A stretch of DNA of 64,000 nt from Ruminococcus sp. (lineage in GTDB: Bacteria; Bacillota; Clostridia; Oscillospirales; Ruminococcaceae), in NCBI RefSeq assembly GCF_017549005.1, contig NZ_JAFYYT010000001.1:86454-150453 (forward strand), read 5' to 3'. A program made the position numbers and the translations under genes. Below are positions 26,821-37,335 of this stretch, in pieces; within the stretch, counting starts at the first letter, position 1; each line of letters starts with the position of its first letter. Below the pieces are notes generated by a model. The model made no database searches. It was not told the DNA's origin and was given only the letters and a program-made list of their open reading frames with translations.

Positions 26821-27555
26821 TTATTCTTCGTCCGGCATTTCCCAGTTATGGTAAACGTTCTGAACGTCGTCGTTCTCCTCAAGGTGCTCGAGAAGAAGAT
26901 TCATCTTCTTGATGTGGTCCTCATCTGTAAGGGTCGTATAAGTAGACGGTATCATTTCTGACTCGGCAGAAATAACGTTGTAGCCCTTTTCTGTAAGTCC
27001 CTCGCGGAGAGCGTGTACATTCTCGGGAGCGCACTCGATCTCAACTGTTTCCTCGTTGATATCAAGATCATCGCCGCCGAACTCGAATACGTCCTCCATT
27101 ACCTTATCTTCGTCGAGACCTGTGTTTTCAAGGATAACTATACCCTTGTTGGTGAACATGAACGATACGCAGCCGATAGTTCCGAGGTTGCCGCCAAACT
27201 TGTCGAAATAGTGGCGCACTTCGCCTGCTGTACGGTTTCTGTTGTCTGTAAGGCACTCAACGATAACAGCAACACCGTTCGGACCGTATCCCTCGTATGT
27301 GATGTTCTCATAGTTGTTCTTGTCACCGTCGCCGGCAGCCTTCTTGATGATACGGTCGATATTGTCGTTAGGCACGTTGTTAGCCTTTGCCTTAGCGATA
27401 AGATCACGAAGCTTTGCATTGTTGTTCGGATCGGGACCGCCTTCCTTTACAACTACCGTGATCTCACGTCCGATCTTGGTGAAGATCTTGCCCTTTATAG
27501 CGTCGGTAGCTTCCTTCTTACGCTTGATATTATTCCATTTTGAATGACCTGACAT
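26821..27555 (-). CDS. yebC: YebC/PmpR family translation/regulatory protein
   Basis: The protein is 244 residues and begins MSGHSKWNNIKRKKEATD, the family hallmark. It then shows KARANNVP-like AKANNVPNDNIDRIIKKA and YEGYGPNGVAVIVE. Some relatives have been described as transcription regulators, and more recent work assigns several to rescue of ribosomes at proline stretches. It is the last gene of the ribosomal/obg operon, 4 bp after mrnC. Confidence 0.94.
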   Translation of the reverse strand: MSGHSKWNNIKRKKEATDAIKGKIFTKIGREITVVVKEGGPDPNNNAKLRDLIAKAKANNVPNDNIDRIIKKAAGDGDKNNYENITYEGYGPNGVAVIVECLTDNRNRTAGEVRHYFDKFGGNLGTIGCVSFMFTNKGIVILENTGLDEDKVMEDVFEFGGDDLDINEETVEIECAPENVHALREGLTEKGYNVISAESEMIPSTYTTLTDEDHIKKMNLLLEHLEENDDVQNVYHNWEMPDEE

Positions 27556-27559
27556 AGTT

Positions 27560-27982
27560 TTACACTCCTATCTGTTCATTATTATTAAGTTCTGAATTTA
27601 TAATAAATCCAAACAGTTCGCGGATACGCTCGTTTTCGCCTGTGATATAAAGATATCCGAACAGGCATTCAAGCGCCGTAGCCCTGCGGTATTCCGCAGC
27701 ATCTGCGTGCTTCGGCACCGTGTTTCCCGTAGCGTTCCTGCCCCTTTTGAGTACTGCAAGTTCATGCTCTGTGAGCTTTTCGGAAACAATATCGTATGCC
27801 TTTGACTGAAATTCAGCGCATACGAGTTTGATTTTAGCCGAATGGAGCTTTGCTACAGGCATATTCGCCCTTAGCAGAAGATACTCCCTTATGAGGGTAT
27901 CGTAAACGCTGTCCCCGAGAAAGGCAAGAGTCAGCGGACTGTATGAATTAGCTTCACGCTCTGTTAATTTTTCCGTACTCAT
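27560..27982 (-). CDS. mrnC: Mini-ribonuclease 3
   Basis: MrnC is a catalytic-domain-only RNase III that matures 23S rRNA in Firmicutes. The 140-residue protein has the RNase III helix motif TLAFLGDSVYDTLIREYL, with the catalytic Asp, and the second acidic motif RRATALECLFGYLY. There is no dsRNA-binding domain, as expected. It begins 1 bp after obgE. Confidence 0.92.
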   Translation of the reverse strand: MSTEKLTEREANSYSPLTLAFLGDSVYDTLIREYLLLRANMPVAKLHSAKIKLVCAEFQSKAYDIVSEKLTEHELAVLKRGRNATGNTVPKHADAAEYRRATALECLFGYLYITGENERIRELFGFIINSELNNNEQIGV

Positions 27983-27983
27983 A

Positions 27984-29276
<1,293 letters not shown>

Positions 29277-29283
29277 CTAAAGA

Positions 29284-29311
29284 AAAATCCCAAGCAAATG
29301 CTCGGGATTTA
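29284..29311 (-). terminator. Attenuating terminator between rpmA and obgE
   Basis: AAATCCCGAGCA and TTGGGATTTTTC form a hairpin, probably leaky, that lowers obgE expression relative to the ribosomal genes. Confidence 0.7.
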
Positions 29312-29328
29312 TTGTCACGTTATGGCTG

Positions 29329-29613
29329 TTACTGCTCAATCTCGTAAACAGAAACCTTCTTACGGTCACGGCCGTAACGCTCAAACTTAACCTTACCGCT
29401 TACTGTTGCGAATAATGTATCATCTGAACCGATACCAACACCGTTACCGGGATGGATATGTGTACCTCTCTGACGAACGATGATGTTGCCTGCCTTAACG
29501 AACTGACCGTCTGCTCTCTTGACGCCAAGTCTCTTAGCCTCAGAATCACGGCCGTTCTTTGTAGAACCAACACCCTTCTTATGAGCGAAGAACTGCATAC
29601 TGATCTTTAACAT
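29329..29613 (-). CDS. rpmA: 50S ribosomal protein L27 with Prp-cleaved N-terminal extension
   Basis: The 94 residues begin [20 protein letters not shown]. In Firmicutes the short MLKxxxQFF leader is removed before Ala-His by the cysteine protease Prp, exposing the N-terminus that reaches the peptidyl transferase centre. Here the protease gene lies directly upstream. The body is a standard L27 ([18 protein letters not shown]). Confidence 0.96.
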   Translation of the reverse strand: MLKISMQFFAHKKGVGSTKNGRDSEAKRLGVKRADGQFVKAGNIIVRQRGTHIHPGNGVGIGSDDTLFATVSGKVKFERYGRDRKKVSVYEIEQ

Positions 29614-29615
29614 AC

Positions 29616-29927
29616 TTACACCTCCGAAATAGTGATATTGATTGTGTTGGGAAACTCCTCAAGGATTGCTTCAAAATGCAGCTTCAGCTGTCCGAGTATA
29701 GTAGCCGCTGCTTTATCGGCAGCTTTCAACTTACAGCTGATAACATTGTCCCCTACCTTCACGTTGGTCTGGAAACCGAGACTGTCAAGTATATTGACAG
29801 TAAGCTGTACCGCCGATGAAACCGCCGCACATACGACGTCCTCACCTGCGTCGGCATAGCCTGAATGACCGCTGAACCTGAATCCGATCAGGAGCCCCTG
29901 CGTTTCATAAAAATCTGCACGGATCAT
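29616..29927 (-). CDS. prp: Ribosomal-processing cysteine protease Prp
   Basis: A small (103-residue) YsxB-family protease that cleaves the L27 extension. The catalytic His lies in [20 protein letters not shown] with the Cys in the same motif. I chose the ATG at 29927 (MIRADFYE), spaced 7 nt from AAGG, over a TTG two codons upstream. It overlaps or abuts the rplU stop and is followed by rpmA after 2 bp. The L21-Prp-L27 order is standard for Firmicutes. Confidence 0.93.
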   Translation of the reverse strand: MIRADFYETQGLLIGFRFSGHSGYADAGEDVVCAAVSSAVQLTVNILDSLGFQTNVKVGDNVISCKLKAADKAAATILGQLKLHFEAILEEFPNTINITISEV

Positions 29928-29929
29928 GA

Positions 29930-30241
29930 TCAAGCCTTGATAGCTTCGATCTTAACCTGAGTGTAAGGCTGTCTGTGGCCCTGCTTCTTCTTCTCGCCCT
30001 TCTTAGGCTTGTAAGTGAAAACAGTGATCTTCTTAGCCTTGCCGTTCTTAAGAACCTTTGCGCTTACTGCTGCACCGTCAACATAAGGTGTACCGATCTT
30101 GAGACCATCGTCTGCTCCGAGAGCAACGACCTTGTCAAAAGTAACTGTCTCATCAGCCTCAGCTGCGAGCTTCTCAATGAAGATGATATCTCCCTCGTTT
30201 ACCTGGTACTGCTTTCCGCCGGTTTCGATAACTGCGTACAT
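29930..30241 (-). CDS. rplU: 50S ribosomal protein L21
   Basis: The 103-residue protein starts [20 protein letters not shown] and ends with the [19 protein letters not shown] motif typical of L21. It is the first gene of rplU-prp-rpmA-obgE-mrnC-yebC and lies behind an L21 leader RNA. Confidence 0.97.
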   Translation of the reverse strand: MYAVIETGGKQYQVNEGDIIFIEKLAAEADETVTFDKVVALGADDGLKIGTPYVDGAAVSAKVLKNGKAKKITVFTYKPKKGEKKKQGHRQPYTQVKIEAIKA

Positions 30242-30243
30242 AT

Positions 30244-30322
30244 TGTGGCACCTGCCTTTTCAATAAACTCGCTGTTACAGGCGTGTGAACGCACAACTTT
30301 AAAGCCTGTTTACAAGCGGCAA
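30244..30322 (-). promoter_or_regulatory. L21 leader RNA
   Basis: The minus-strand leader contains AAACAGGCTTTAAAG, then GTGCG-TTC-ACACGCCTGT and the conserved AAGGCAGGTG before the start codon. The ACAGGC/GCCTGT pairing with an internal GTGCG/CACAC hairpin matches the L21 leader found before rplU in Firmicutes, thought to be a ribosomal autoregulatory site. Confidence 0.75.
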
Positions 30323-30326
30323 TAAT

Positions 30327-30355
30327 ATTTTATCACAAACATCCGCCTTTGTCAA
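30327..30355 (-). promoter_or_regulatory. Promoter of the rplU operon
   Basis: TTGACA and TAAAAT with 17-bp spacing directly before the L21 leader. Confidence 0.8.
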
Positions 30356-30376
30356 GCATTTTTTGCAATATTTCAG

Positions 30377-30409
30377 AAAAATCTTCCCCTGAGCAATCAG
30401 GGGAAGATT
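30377..30409 (-). terminator. Terminator of the moxR-to-unknown operon
   Basis: AATCTTCCCCTGA, ttgc loop, TCAGGGGAAGATT followed by TTTC on the minus strand. Confidence 0.85.
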
Positions 30410-30419
30410 GCTTATTATT

Positions 30420-31622
30420 TTACCAGACTCTGTAGCCCTCGTGGCCAATCTTATAGGAAGTGCCGGGAACATAGAGATCCTCGGGCTTGAGCTCCTTGCC
30501 TGCCTCTTTGGCTGCGTCCATAGCTTTTTTGAGCTCCCTGAATGCAACGCTGTTCATTACGATACGCGATACCTTCTCCTGATCGGGTCTTGTGCCGAGA
30601 TACTCAAGTATGGACTGCTGGAGATAGAAGTATGTACGGAGCTGAGTTTTCTTGAACTCTATGCTCTGCTGTTCTTCACCCTCGCCCTCGAGAAGGAAGA
30701 GGCTGTCGCCCTCGCGGTAGCCAAGTGTGAGCTTGGCAAATATCTCGGGAATGAATACTCTCATCTCAGCGGCAAGATTCTTGTCGCCCTCTACGAGCTC
30801 CTCGAGCTTTTCACACATAGCCACATACTCTTCGTGGTTCTTGATATCCTCCATCATCTTGATGGTCTCTCTCGCAGCGTTCATAACGATATCCTTCTTG
30901 AAAGGACACTGGTCGTCCTCACGCTGTACGAAAATAGCATACTGTTTCTCGGAAACGAAAGTCTCCTCTGCGTCCATCTGCTTCTCAACGTACTCTTCAA
31001 AGTACTTGGGAAGCTCAACGCATACAGAGCCGTTCACACGTACTTCGATTATCTTCTTCTCCTTGAACTTTGCAAGATATACTCTGAGCCAGTAGTACTT
31101 CTTGGAGCCGAGGTACTTCGGTATCTCGTTCTTGATGAAGTTCACGAGAAGCGTGGGCGGCTTGTTCTTTACGCCTATTCTTACCACAGACTGACAGTAC
31201 ATATCAAAGTCGTAATGCTGTCTGAGATAGTCTACAGGTATATGGATAGGATTCTTCTTTGTCATGGACTGATCGAGAGGGTGCCATACTCCTCCGTGGA
31301 ATATCTCCACTGACATATTTGCAGCTTCCTCGTCAGTCTTGCCCTGTGCGTCAACAGGCTCGATGAGAGGTTCGTCAAAGTCGTCGTGCTTTACGATAAA
31401 GATGACCTGAAGTATCTTTATATCGTCAGCCTTGTCGATCCTGCCGATCTGAACGTCGATAGTAAAGCCCTTCGGCATGATAACGCAGTCATCATAAAGC
31501 GTTCCGTTGAGCTTTGCGTTGAGCGCGTCGAGAACGAGCTTCTTTACTTCGGCTCTCGGATCAGCAGCTACAGCAGCTGCCGTCTCTTCGGTCTGATTGT
31601 TCTTCTTTTTAAAAAGTCCCAT
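30420..31622 (-). CDS. Conserved hypothetical protein, 400 residues
   Basis: I do not recognise this family. It begins MGLFKKKNN, has a short Ala-rich stretch, and then a mixed alpha/beta body without signal peptide or membrane segments. Features that may help identify it are IFHGGVWHPLDQSM, YDFDMYCQSVVRIGV and a C-terminal YVPGTSYKIGHEGYRVW. It is acidic and rich in Lys/Glu helices around residues 200-330. It follows prmA by 53 bp in the same direction and ends the operon. The first half shows a recurring beta-strand pattern, but no nucleotide-binding or metal motif is seen. Confidence 0.75.
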   Translation of the reverse strand: MGLFKKKNNQTEETAAAVAADPRAEVKKLVLDALNAKLNGTLYDDCVIMPKGFTIDVQIGRIDKADDIKILQVIFIVKHDDFDEPLIEPVDAQGKTDEEAANMSVEIFHGGVWHPLDQSMTKKNPIHIPVDYLRQHYDFDMYCQSVVRIGVKNKPPTLLVNFIKNEIPKYLGSKKYYWLRVYLAKFKEKKIIEVRVNGSVCVELPKYFEEYVEKQMDAEETFVSEKQYAIFVQREDDQCPFKKDIVMNAARETIKMMEDIKNHEEYVAMCEKLEELVEGDKNLAAEMRVFIPEIFAKLTLGYREGDSLFLLEGEGEEQQSIEFKKTQLRTYFYLQQSILEYLGTRPDQEKVSRIVMNSVAFRELKKAMDAAKEAGKELKPEDLYVPGTSYKIGHEGYRVW

Positions 31623-31675
31623 GTTCTATTCTCCTTAAAATATAATGGTTATATCAATATATGCTTTGCATAATA

Positions 31676-32641
31676 TTAAACAGTGAATTTTACGGCTGCC
31701 CAGCCCTCGCGCACCTCCGGCTCGGGATCCTTGAAGCCCGCCTTGAGCAGTACATCGACTACCTCGTCCATGCGCTCCTCGATGATACCCGAAACTATAA
31801 GTATTCCGCCGCTTCTGAGATATCTGCGGAAGCTGTCCTTCATGGCGATGAGCACATCTGCAACTATATTAGCAGCTATGATGTCGTAATTGTCGTCGAT
31901 CTCATCAGCAAGCTTTTCGTCTGTGATGATATTTCCGAAATAAGTCCTGTACTTATCTGCGGGAATGTGATTTTTAAGGGCGTTTTCCTTTGCGGTGGCA
32001 GCTGCATTTTCTTCGATATCGACAGCAACTGCGCTGTCGGCTCCGAGAAGCATAGCTCCTATTGAGAGTATTCCGCTTCCGCAGCCCATATCAAGCAGCT
32101 TGTCCCCCTTGTTCAGGTACTTTTCCAGCACCTCAAGGCAAAGTCTTGTGGTATGGTGCTTTCCTGTGCCGAAACTTGACGCAGGGTCTATCTCAAGTAT
32201 GATCCTGCCGTCGGAGTTGTCATACTCCTCCCATGATGGCTTTATAACAAGCTTTTCGCCTACCTTGAAGGGCTTGAAATACTGTTTCCAGTTGTTCGCC
32301 CAGTCCTCCTCGCGTATATTGGACATCTCAGCTTCAAGACGTCCGTATATACCCTCAGTGTCGGCAGACTTCATCTCGGCAAGCATTGACTTGATAGCTA
32401 CGAGCATTTCTGCTCCCTGGCCGTTTGTGGGGATATATACCGTTATACAGGTCTCGCACTCGGAAAGTCCCATAAGATCATCATCGATGTAATCCCACTG
32501 ACCGTTCTTGTTCTCGAGGAACTCCTTGAAGTCCTCAGCGTCCTTTATGGAAAATCCCTTGATACCGATGTCGCCGAGCTTGGAGCAGAGGAGCTCTATT
32601 CCCTCGGTGGTAGTGTAAATGTTGACTTCTGTCCATTCCAT
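31676..32641 (-). CDS. prmA: Ribosomal protein L11 methyltransferase
   Basis: PrmA methylates L11 using SAM. The N-terminal substrate-recognition part starts MEWTEVNIYTTTEG. The SAM site is LLDMGCGSGILSIGAMLLGA, and before it IDPASSFGTGKHHTTRLCLE is the PrmA signature. The 321 residues are normal. It lies 15 bp after the C39/dockerin gene, an unexpected neighbour that looks like simple co-transcription. Confidence 0.95.
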   Translation of the reverse strand: MEWTEVNIYTTTEGIELLCSKLGDIGIKGFSIKDAEDFKEFLENKNGQWDYIDDDLMGLSECETCITVYIPTNGQGAEMLVAIKSMLAEMKSADTEGIYGRLEAEMSNIREEDWANNWKQYFKPFKVGEKLVIKPSWEEYDNSDGRIILEIDPASSFGTGKHHTTRLCLEVLEKYLNKGDKLLDMGCGSGILSIGAMLLGADSAVAVDIEENAAATAKENALKNHIPADKYRTYFGNIITDEKLADEIDDNYDIIAANIVADVLIAMKDSFRRYLRSGGILIVSGIIEERMDEVVDVLLKAGFKDPEPEVREGWAAVKFTV

Positions 32642-32656
32642 GTAAATTTGTTCTCC

Positions 32657-33841
32657 TTAATTGCAGACGCGCATGAGAAACATGAGCACGTCCGTATTGT
32701 CGACAGTTCCGTCGCCGTTTATGTCAGCAGCGGCGACCTCGCTCCGGGTGAGCACCGAAACTCCCTCAGGCAGCCTGCCGAGACTGCTGAGATATTCATT
32801 TATTACTGCAAGATCGTATTCGTCGGCTGAACTGTCATTGTTGATATCGCCTGCCATAAGTTCCTGTTCATCGACTGTGAACTCAAAGTCTGCAAGCTTT
32901 ATCCAGCCTTTTGCGCCATTTATCACGACTTCGCCGAAGCCTTCCATCACCGACTCTACATCTACGATATTCCCCTTTTCAAGAGAAATAACGCACTTGC
33001 TGTCAGCTTTCGGCTCCGCATAGACATTTGCTCCGCTCTCCAAGCAGCAGTACTCCCCTGTCAGCTCTATATCGGGTGCAGGCTGAGTAGTTGCCTTTGA
33101 AGACGCTGTCGTTGTGCTTGTTGTCGTCACGGGAGCAGTCGATAAAGCCGTTGTGGTAACCGTACTTCCGGTTACAGCCGTATCTGCTCCATCATCGCTC
33201 TTTTCCGGGCTGACTTCATAAAGCGGAGTAAAGCCCTTGTAGGGCTCTTTGCCCCTGAGAGTCTGATAAAAGGCTATGTTCTCGTTTTTATAGGCTTCAA
33301 ACATGAGTATCTCGTCCTTTGCAGGATCAGCCATGTACACGTCGTCGCCTATGACGCCGTCGATATAGACCCAGTGTCCTCCCACATTGCATATCACATA
33401 GCTGCCCTCGTCAAGAAGTTTCCTGATCTCAGCTGCCTTACCGCTCTGATCTTCGGACGTGAAATTGAGATTCTTCGAGGAAATACTTATCTCGTTCACG
33501 ACTTTGTTAACTGAGCCCCATGAGGCAAGTCCGCCCCACTGGTTGAAGGCATTGATCTCATTGAGTTCCTTTGAAAATACTCCCGGATCGAAGCTTTCCG
33601 TGTCTCTTGCGCCCGAAGCCGCAGCAACCATTGCAATGGACGTCATATAACATCCCGACTGGCGTATTGTGGAGCCTCCTATCGGCAAGCTGCCCCAGCG
33701 CTCGTCGTTCTGCCGCCATAAGCGGAAGTCCTCGGCAGCGCTTGCTGTCATCTGCGGACGATACCCTCCTGCCAGCATTGCGATAAAGGTAAAGAATACA
33801 AGCAGGATTCCTGTTATTCCTTTTACGTTTGCATTTCGCAT
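32657..33841 (-). CDS. Secreted C39-like cysteine peptidase with SH3-like and dockerin domains
   Basis: An exported protein of about 394 residues. I start it at MRNANVKG (33841) because CGGAGG lies 7 nt upstream. A signal peptide leads into a papain-like C39 peptidase domain (about 35-200) with the catalytic Cys in RQSGCYMTSIAMV and the His in GGHWVYIDGV. A Thr/Ser linker (about 215-265) is followed by an SH3-like segment (GANVYAEP to GWIKLADF) and a C-terminal dockerin with two loops, DINNDSSADEYDLAVINEYL and DINGDGTVDNTDVLMFLM. A protease tethered to a cellulosome is unusual. It follows the transglutaminase gene in the moxR operon. Confidence 0.87.
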   Translation of the reverse strand: MRNANVKGITGILLVFFTFIAMLAGGYRPQMTASAAEDFRLWRQNDERWGSLPIGGSTIRQSGCYMTSIAMVAAASGARDTESFDPGVFSKELNEINAFNQWGGLASWGSVNKVVNEISISSKNLNFTSEDQSGKAAEIRKLLDEGSYVICNVGGHWVYIDGVIGDDVYMADPAKDEILMFEAYKNENIAFYQTLRGKEPYKGFTPLYEVSPEKSDDGADTAVTGSTVTTTALSTAPVTTTSTTTASSKATTQPAPDIELTGEYCCLESGANVYAEPKADSKCVISLEKGNIVDVESVMEGFGEVVINGAKGWIKLADFEFTVDEQELMAGDINNDSSADEYDLAVINEYLSSLGRLPEGVSVLTRSEVAAADINGDGTVDNTDVLMFLMRVCN

Positions 33842-33861
33842 AAGCAACCTCCGTTCTCTGG

Positions 33862-36162
33862 TCATCGGTTCGTTATGCGTCTCCTTTTTTTAGCTTCTCT
33901 GAATGCGTTATATGCTGTTATGTACTCACTCAGAGCTTTTTCTTTCTCCTGGATATTTACATTTTCGCCTCCGTATTCCGACCTGTCAAACAGCTGTGCG
34001 GTGTAGGATATATCAGCGCCTGTGCTTTCATGTACGAAATCACTGACCTCCCTTGAGGTATTGGCTTCATCAATATCGTAGACCTTGCATATCCTGTGAA
34101 CGATAGCTCTTACAGTATCGGCAGGCAGGCGTTTTTTACTCCTTAAGATGAAGAATTTGTGTGAAAGCCACGGGTAAACAAGTGCAAACAGCAATGCTAT
34201 AAGTGACCCAACAAGCATTATCATGCCCGCTCTTGAAAGCATATCCGTGGACGAGGTCTTCTTTTTGGTTATTATATTGTCGGAAACAGTCGGCTCGAAG
34301 CTGAGCCAGCCGTAACCTCTGAGGTAAAGCTCGGGGAAGCCGTGAGCGTCCTGCAGTGAGATACCGTAGGTCGTATTCGGCATATTCCCTCTCTCCAGCC
34401 TGTCTGACATATTGTAGCCCTCACAATACCGTGCAGGTATGCCTGCGGCTCTTGCAAGCAGAACCATTGAAGTTGCATACTCATAGCAGACGCCCGTTTT
34501 GGTAACAAACATGAAGTCCTCGGCGTTTTTGCCGCTGGTATCATATGTCAGGTCATAGGTATAGTCATTATTGTAGAAATACGACTCCAGAGCAAGAGCC
34601 TTGTCGTATTCCGACTCACAATCCTTTGTTATCTCGTCAGAAAGAGCCTTGATGCGCTTTCTGTTGCCATAATCGAGGAGATATTCAAGGTACTGGTCAT
34701 AGCACTCATAATCCACCTCGAAGTAATTGTACAAGCGTACCTTGTCGGGATCAGTGCTGCCTGCCAGCTCGCGTCTCAGCACATCATAGGTGTCATCGAG
34801 GAGCTGTTTATAATCATATGTATCTATGTGATCTATAAATTCACGGTTTTTCGGACTGTAAAAGAAGGTATTCGCACTGTAATCGAACTCGAATCTTGCA
34901 TTCGACGGGAAAGGCGTATTTACAGAGAGAACCGTACCGCCTATGAGCCTTGCAGTCTTGTTCTGCACAGAGCAGTCCGTCATAGTTATAGCTCCCTGAG
35001 GCACAGGAGCCATATCCGTGCCCTGAGGAAGTCCGATAAGTCCGTTCAGAAGGTAGAATACCACATGATTGACCTTCGGCTCGGCAAGTCCTTCGCTGAG
35101 ATATCCGTTCAGACCGTACTTATCTGCAAAATCACTGTCAAGCCTTGCAGCTTCCATAAAAGCGTCGGCAAGTCCCATTTTAGTGCCTATATCAAAGGGA
35201 GTACCCTTTGACGCGCTGTAGTAATGGTCGTCGATATCCTGTATATTCCATTCGTCAGTCTCAAAATTGTAGGTTGAACGTGTGGCAGTCTTTATACGGA
35301 GCGGTTCCGCTGCCGCGACCTCATATACAAGTCTGTTACGTGACCTGTCCCTGAACTGGTCTCCGTTTGAAACGTTTCGGAAAACATTGAGCATGGCGTC
35401 CAGTCGGGATGTAAGCTCTTCAGCGGAGATGAGGTTTTCGAGGATAGTTCTGTCAGCCTCAACAGCAGGCTTCGGAACTATAGCCGAAATGACCGCAAAT
35501 ATCGCCGCATAGACCGCAATAGTCCTCCAGGACTTGCGCCTTCCTACAAATATTGTATTTTCATCGTCCTTGAGCTGACGATAATACACCATTAGCAGTA
35601 CATATCCTACAGAAAGCAGGATAATGTAAATCGTAGGCATTTTTTCATATTCCTTGCCGTATATGGCAAATGGAATGATGAATATCAGGAAGTTCATAAA
35701 TATCCTGTATCTTACTTTGGTAAAGTAGTAGATAACAGAAGCCATGAACAGCATGAACAGCATATAGAACGCAAAAGCATACCATTTGTTGTAGTTCATG
35801 GAGTCCTGCGGAGTAAGGAACCATAGTCCCCATGTGATAGGATAGTTCACACTGCCTTTGTTAACAGCTCCGCGGAAGGCTTCACCTATCAGCAGGGACA
35901 CTGCAAGATAAGCAAGACTGCCTAAAAGATGATGCTTTTGCATGAAATCGAATACTCTGAACAGCAGCCAGCCTGCCGCAAGAGTAACAGCTCCCCACCG
36001 CAGCGAATAGAACGCAGCATGGATTTCTGTTTCTTCCCAATCGCTGTAGTGATACATGAGCGCAGCCATTATAAGGGCTGTATACCACAGAACAGGATCG
36101 ATGACAGTCGAAAGAAGAAAATCCTTCAGACTTGTTTTTTTATTATTGGTCTCATTCATCAT
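33862..36162 (-). CDS. Membrane-anchored transglutaminase-like protein (TgpA type)
   Basis: A 766-residue membrane protein. The N-terminal part has about seven helices (to about residue 225), then comes an external region with the transglutaminase core: TGVCYEYATSMVLLARAAGI (catalytic Cys), DAHGFPELYL (His) and WLSFEPT. One more helix (about 640-665) precedes a cytoplasmic tail. The gene directly follows DUF58 and moxR. This trio is widespread and often linked to envelope or secretion functions. The exact reaction is unknown. Confidence 0.9.
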   Translation of the reverse strand: MMNETNNKKTSLKDFLLSTVIDPVLWYTALIMAALMYHYSDWEETEIHAAFYSLRWGAVTLAAGWLLFRVFDFMQKHHLLGSLAYLAVSLLIGEAFRGAVNKGSVNYPITWGLWFLTPQDSMNYNKWYAFAFYMLFMLFMASVIYYFTKVRYRIFMNFLIFIIPFAIYGKEYEKMPTIYIILLSVGYVLLMVYYRQLKDDENTIFVGRRKSWRTIAVYAAIFAVISAIVPKPAVEADRTILENLISAEELTSRLDAMLNVFRNVSNGDQFRDRSRNRLVYEVAAAEPLRIKTATRSTYNFETDEWNIQDIDDHYYSASKGTPFDIGTKMGLADAFMEAARLDSDFADKYGLNGYLSEGLAEPKVNHVVFYLLNGLIGLPQGTDMAPVPQGAITMTDCSVQNKTARLIGGTVLSVNTPFPSNARFEFDYSANTFFYSPKNREFIDHIDTYDYKQLLDDTYDVLRRELAGSTDPDKVRLYNYFEVDYECYDQYLEYLLDYGNRKRIKALSDEITKDCESEYDKALALESYFYNNDYTYDLTYDTSGKNAEDFMFVTKTGVCYEYATSMVLLARAAGIPARYCEGYNMSDRLERGNMPNTTYGISLQDAHGFPELYLRGYGWLSFEPTVSDNIITKKKTSSTDMLSRAGMIMLVGSLIALLFALVYPWLSHKFFILRSKKRLPADTVRAIVHRICKVYDIDEANTSREVSDFVHESTGADISYTAQLFDRSEYGGENVNIQEKEKALSEYITAYNAFREAKKRRRITNR

Positions 36163-37335
36163 TTATACCATTATAAAGTTATTATCCTCATCGAGATACC
36201 ACAGCGGCGCCGAGGTAGAATTAACAGAGGCGACAGAAAGTCCGATAATGCTGATATTGTCAGGATCACCGATCTGATCGGTGAGAGCGGAAAATCCTGC
36301 CCCTGCGTCGGTAGTTGCTATTACGCAGGCACATACATTGCTTCCTGCCTGTCTGATATCAACTCTTGTATCGGGGACTACCTTTACGGCAAGCACTTTC
36401 AGCAGGAGCTGATCGGGATAATCGGGATTATCAACACTTTCGCACACAGTTGTGCCGTCAGGTGAGCGGTAAACGAAATTGCAGGCTATTCCCTGCCTGA
36501 TAAGCAGATTCAGCAATCCGAACATCGCACGGATTATCTGTTCCTCTCCCCTTACGGCATTAACAGCAGGAACGGAGCTCCTGCGGAAAAGATCCAGCAC
36601 AAGCACCGGCTGTACGGAGGCAGCTGCCTCGTCAAGTCTGACCATGAGCTTTTGCTTCTTTGATGAAAGCTTCCAGTTTATGCGTTTGAGCGGGTCGCCG
36701 TGAGAATACTCGCGGTGCTCATATCCGGGCGAAGTATTCGCCGAATACATCATAGCCGTATCGTTTTCCTCGTCCTCGTCACTTGTGAGCACTATATTTG
36801 CGATGGAACGGAAAAGCTGGGAAGAAGCCTTTATTTCCGGTATCTGCGGAATAACTCCCACAGAAACAGGCTGCGGAAGCGGAGTGAGTATGGTAGTTCT
36901 CATAAATCCGAGAAATCCGCAGGAATATACGGCTTTTATGCCGACTTCGCCGTTTCCGCCGATAACAGCTTTGAGGTCGAAGGTGAAGCTCTTCTTCTCC
37001 TCGCTGAGCATCGTCAGTCTGCGATTTTTTATGTCCTGAGCAAAAATTTCCGTTGCATAGGGGCATATTTCAACTATACCAAGCGGAAAAGAGCCTTTTT
37101 TGCGTATATTTACAGTAACGGTAAGAGTGCTTCCCTTAGGTACATAGGCGTCGCAGGTAAACGACACTTTGACCCTCTTTCTTGCATAGAGCATGAAGAA
37201 AAGGGAAACAAGCGGCGCAAACGCCACGAATGCAAGCAGGATAATTCCCATTTCACCGTCAATGTAGAATGTGAATATGTAAACAAGAAACGCAACGGCA
37301 ATTACGCTTACGATACTTTTAATATGTTTTATCAT
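36163..37335 (-). CDS. DUF58 domain-containing membrane protein
   Basis: A 390-residue protein with two N-terminal membrane helices (about 8-50) and the DUF58 motif YSHGDPLKRINWKLSS (about residues 214-229), which precedes a von Willebrand A-like domain. It overlaps moxR by ATGA and abuts the transglutaminase gene. MoxR ATPases are thought to act as chaperones on such VWA-like partners. Confidence 0.92.
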   Translation of the reverse strand: MIKHIKSIVSVIAVAFLVYIFTFYIDGEMGIILLAFVAFAPLVSLFFMLYARKRVKVSFTCDAYVPKGSTLTVTVNIRKKGSFPLGIVEICPYATEIFAQDIKNRRLTMLSEEKKSFTFDLKAVIGGNGEVGIKAVYSCGFLGFMRTTILTPLPQPVSVGVIPQIPEIKASSQLFRSIANIVLTSDEDEENDTAMMYSANTSPGYEHREYSHGDPLKRINWKLSSKKQKLMVRLDEAAASVQPVLVLDLFRRSSVPAVNAVRGEEQIIRAMFGLLNLLIRQGIACNFVYRSPDGTTVCESVDNPDYPDQLLLKVLAVKVVPDTRVDIRQAGSNVCACVIATTDAGAGFSALTDQIGDPDNISIIGLSVASVNSTSAPLWYLDEDNNFIMV

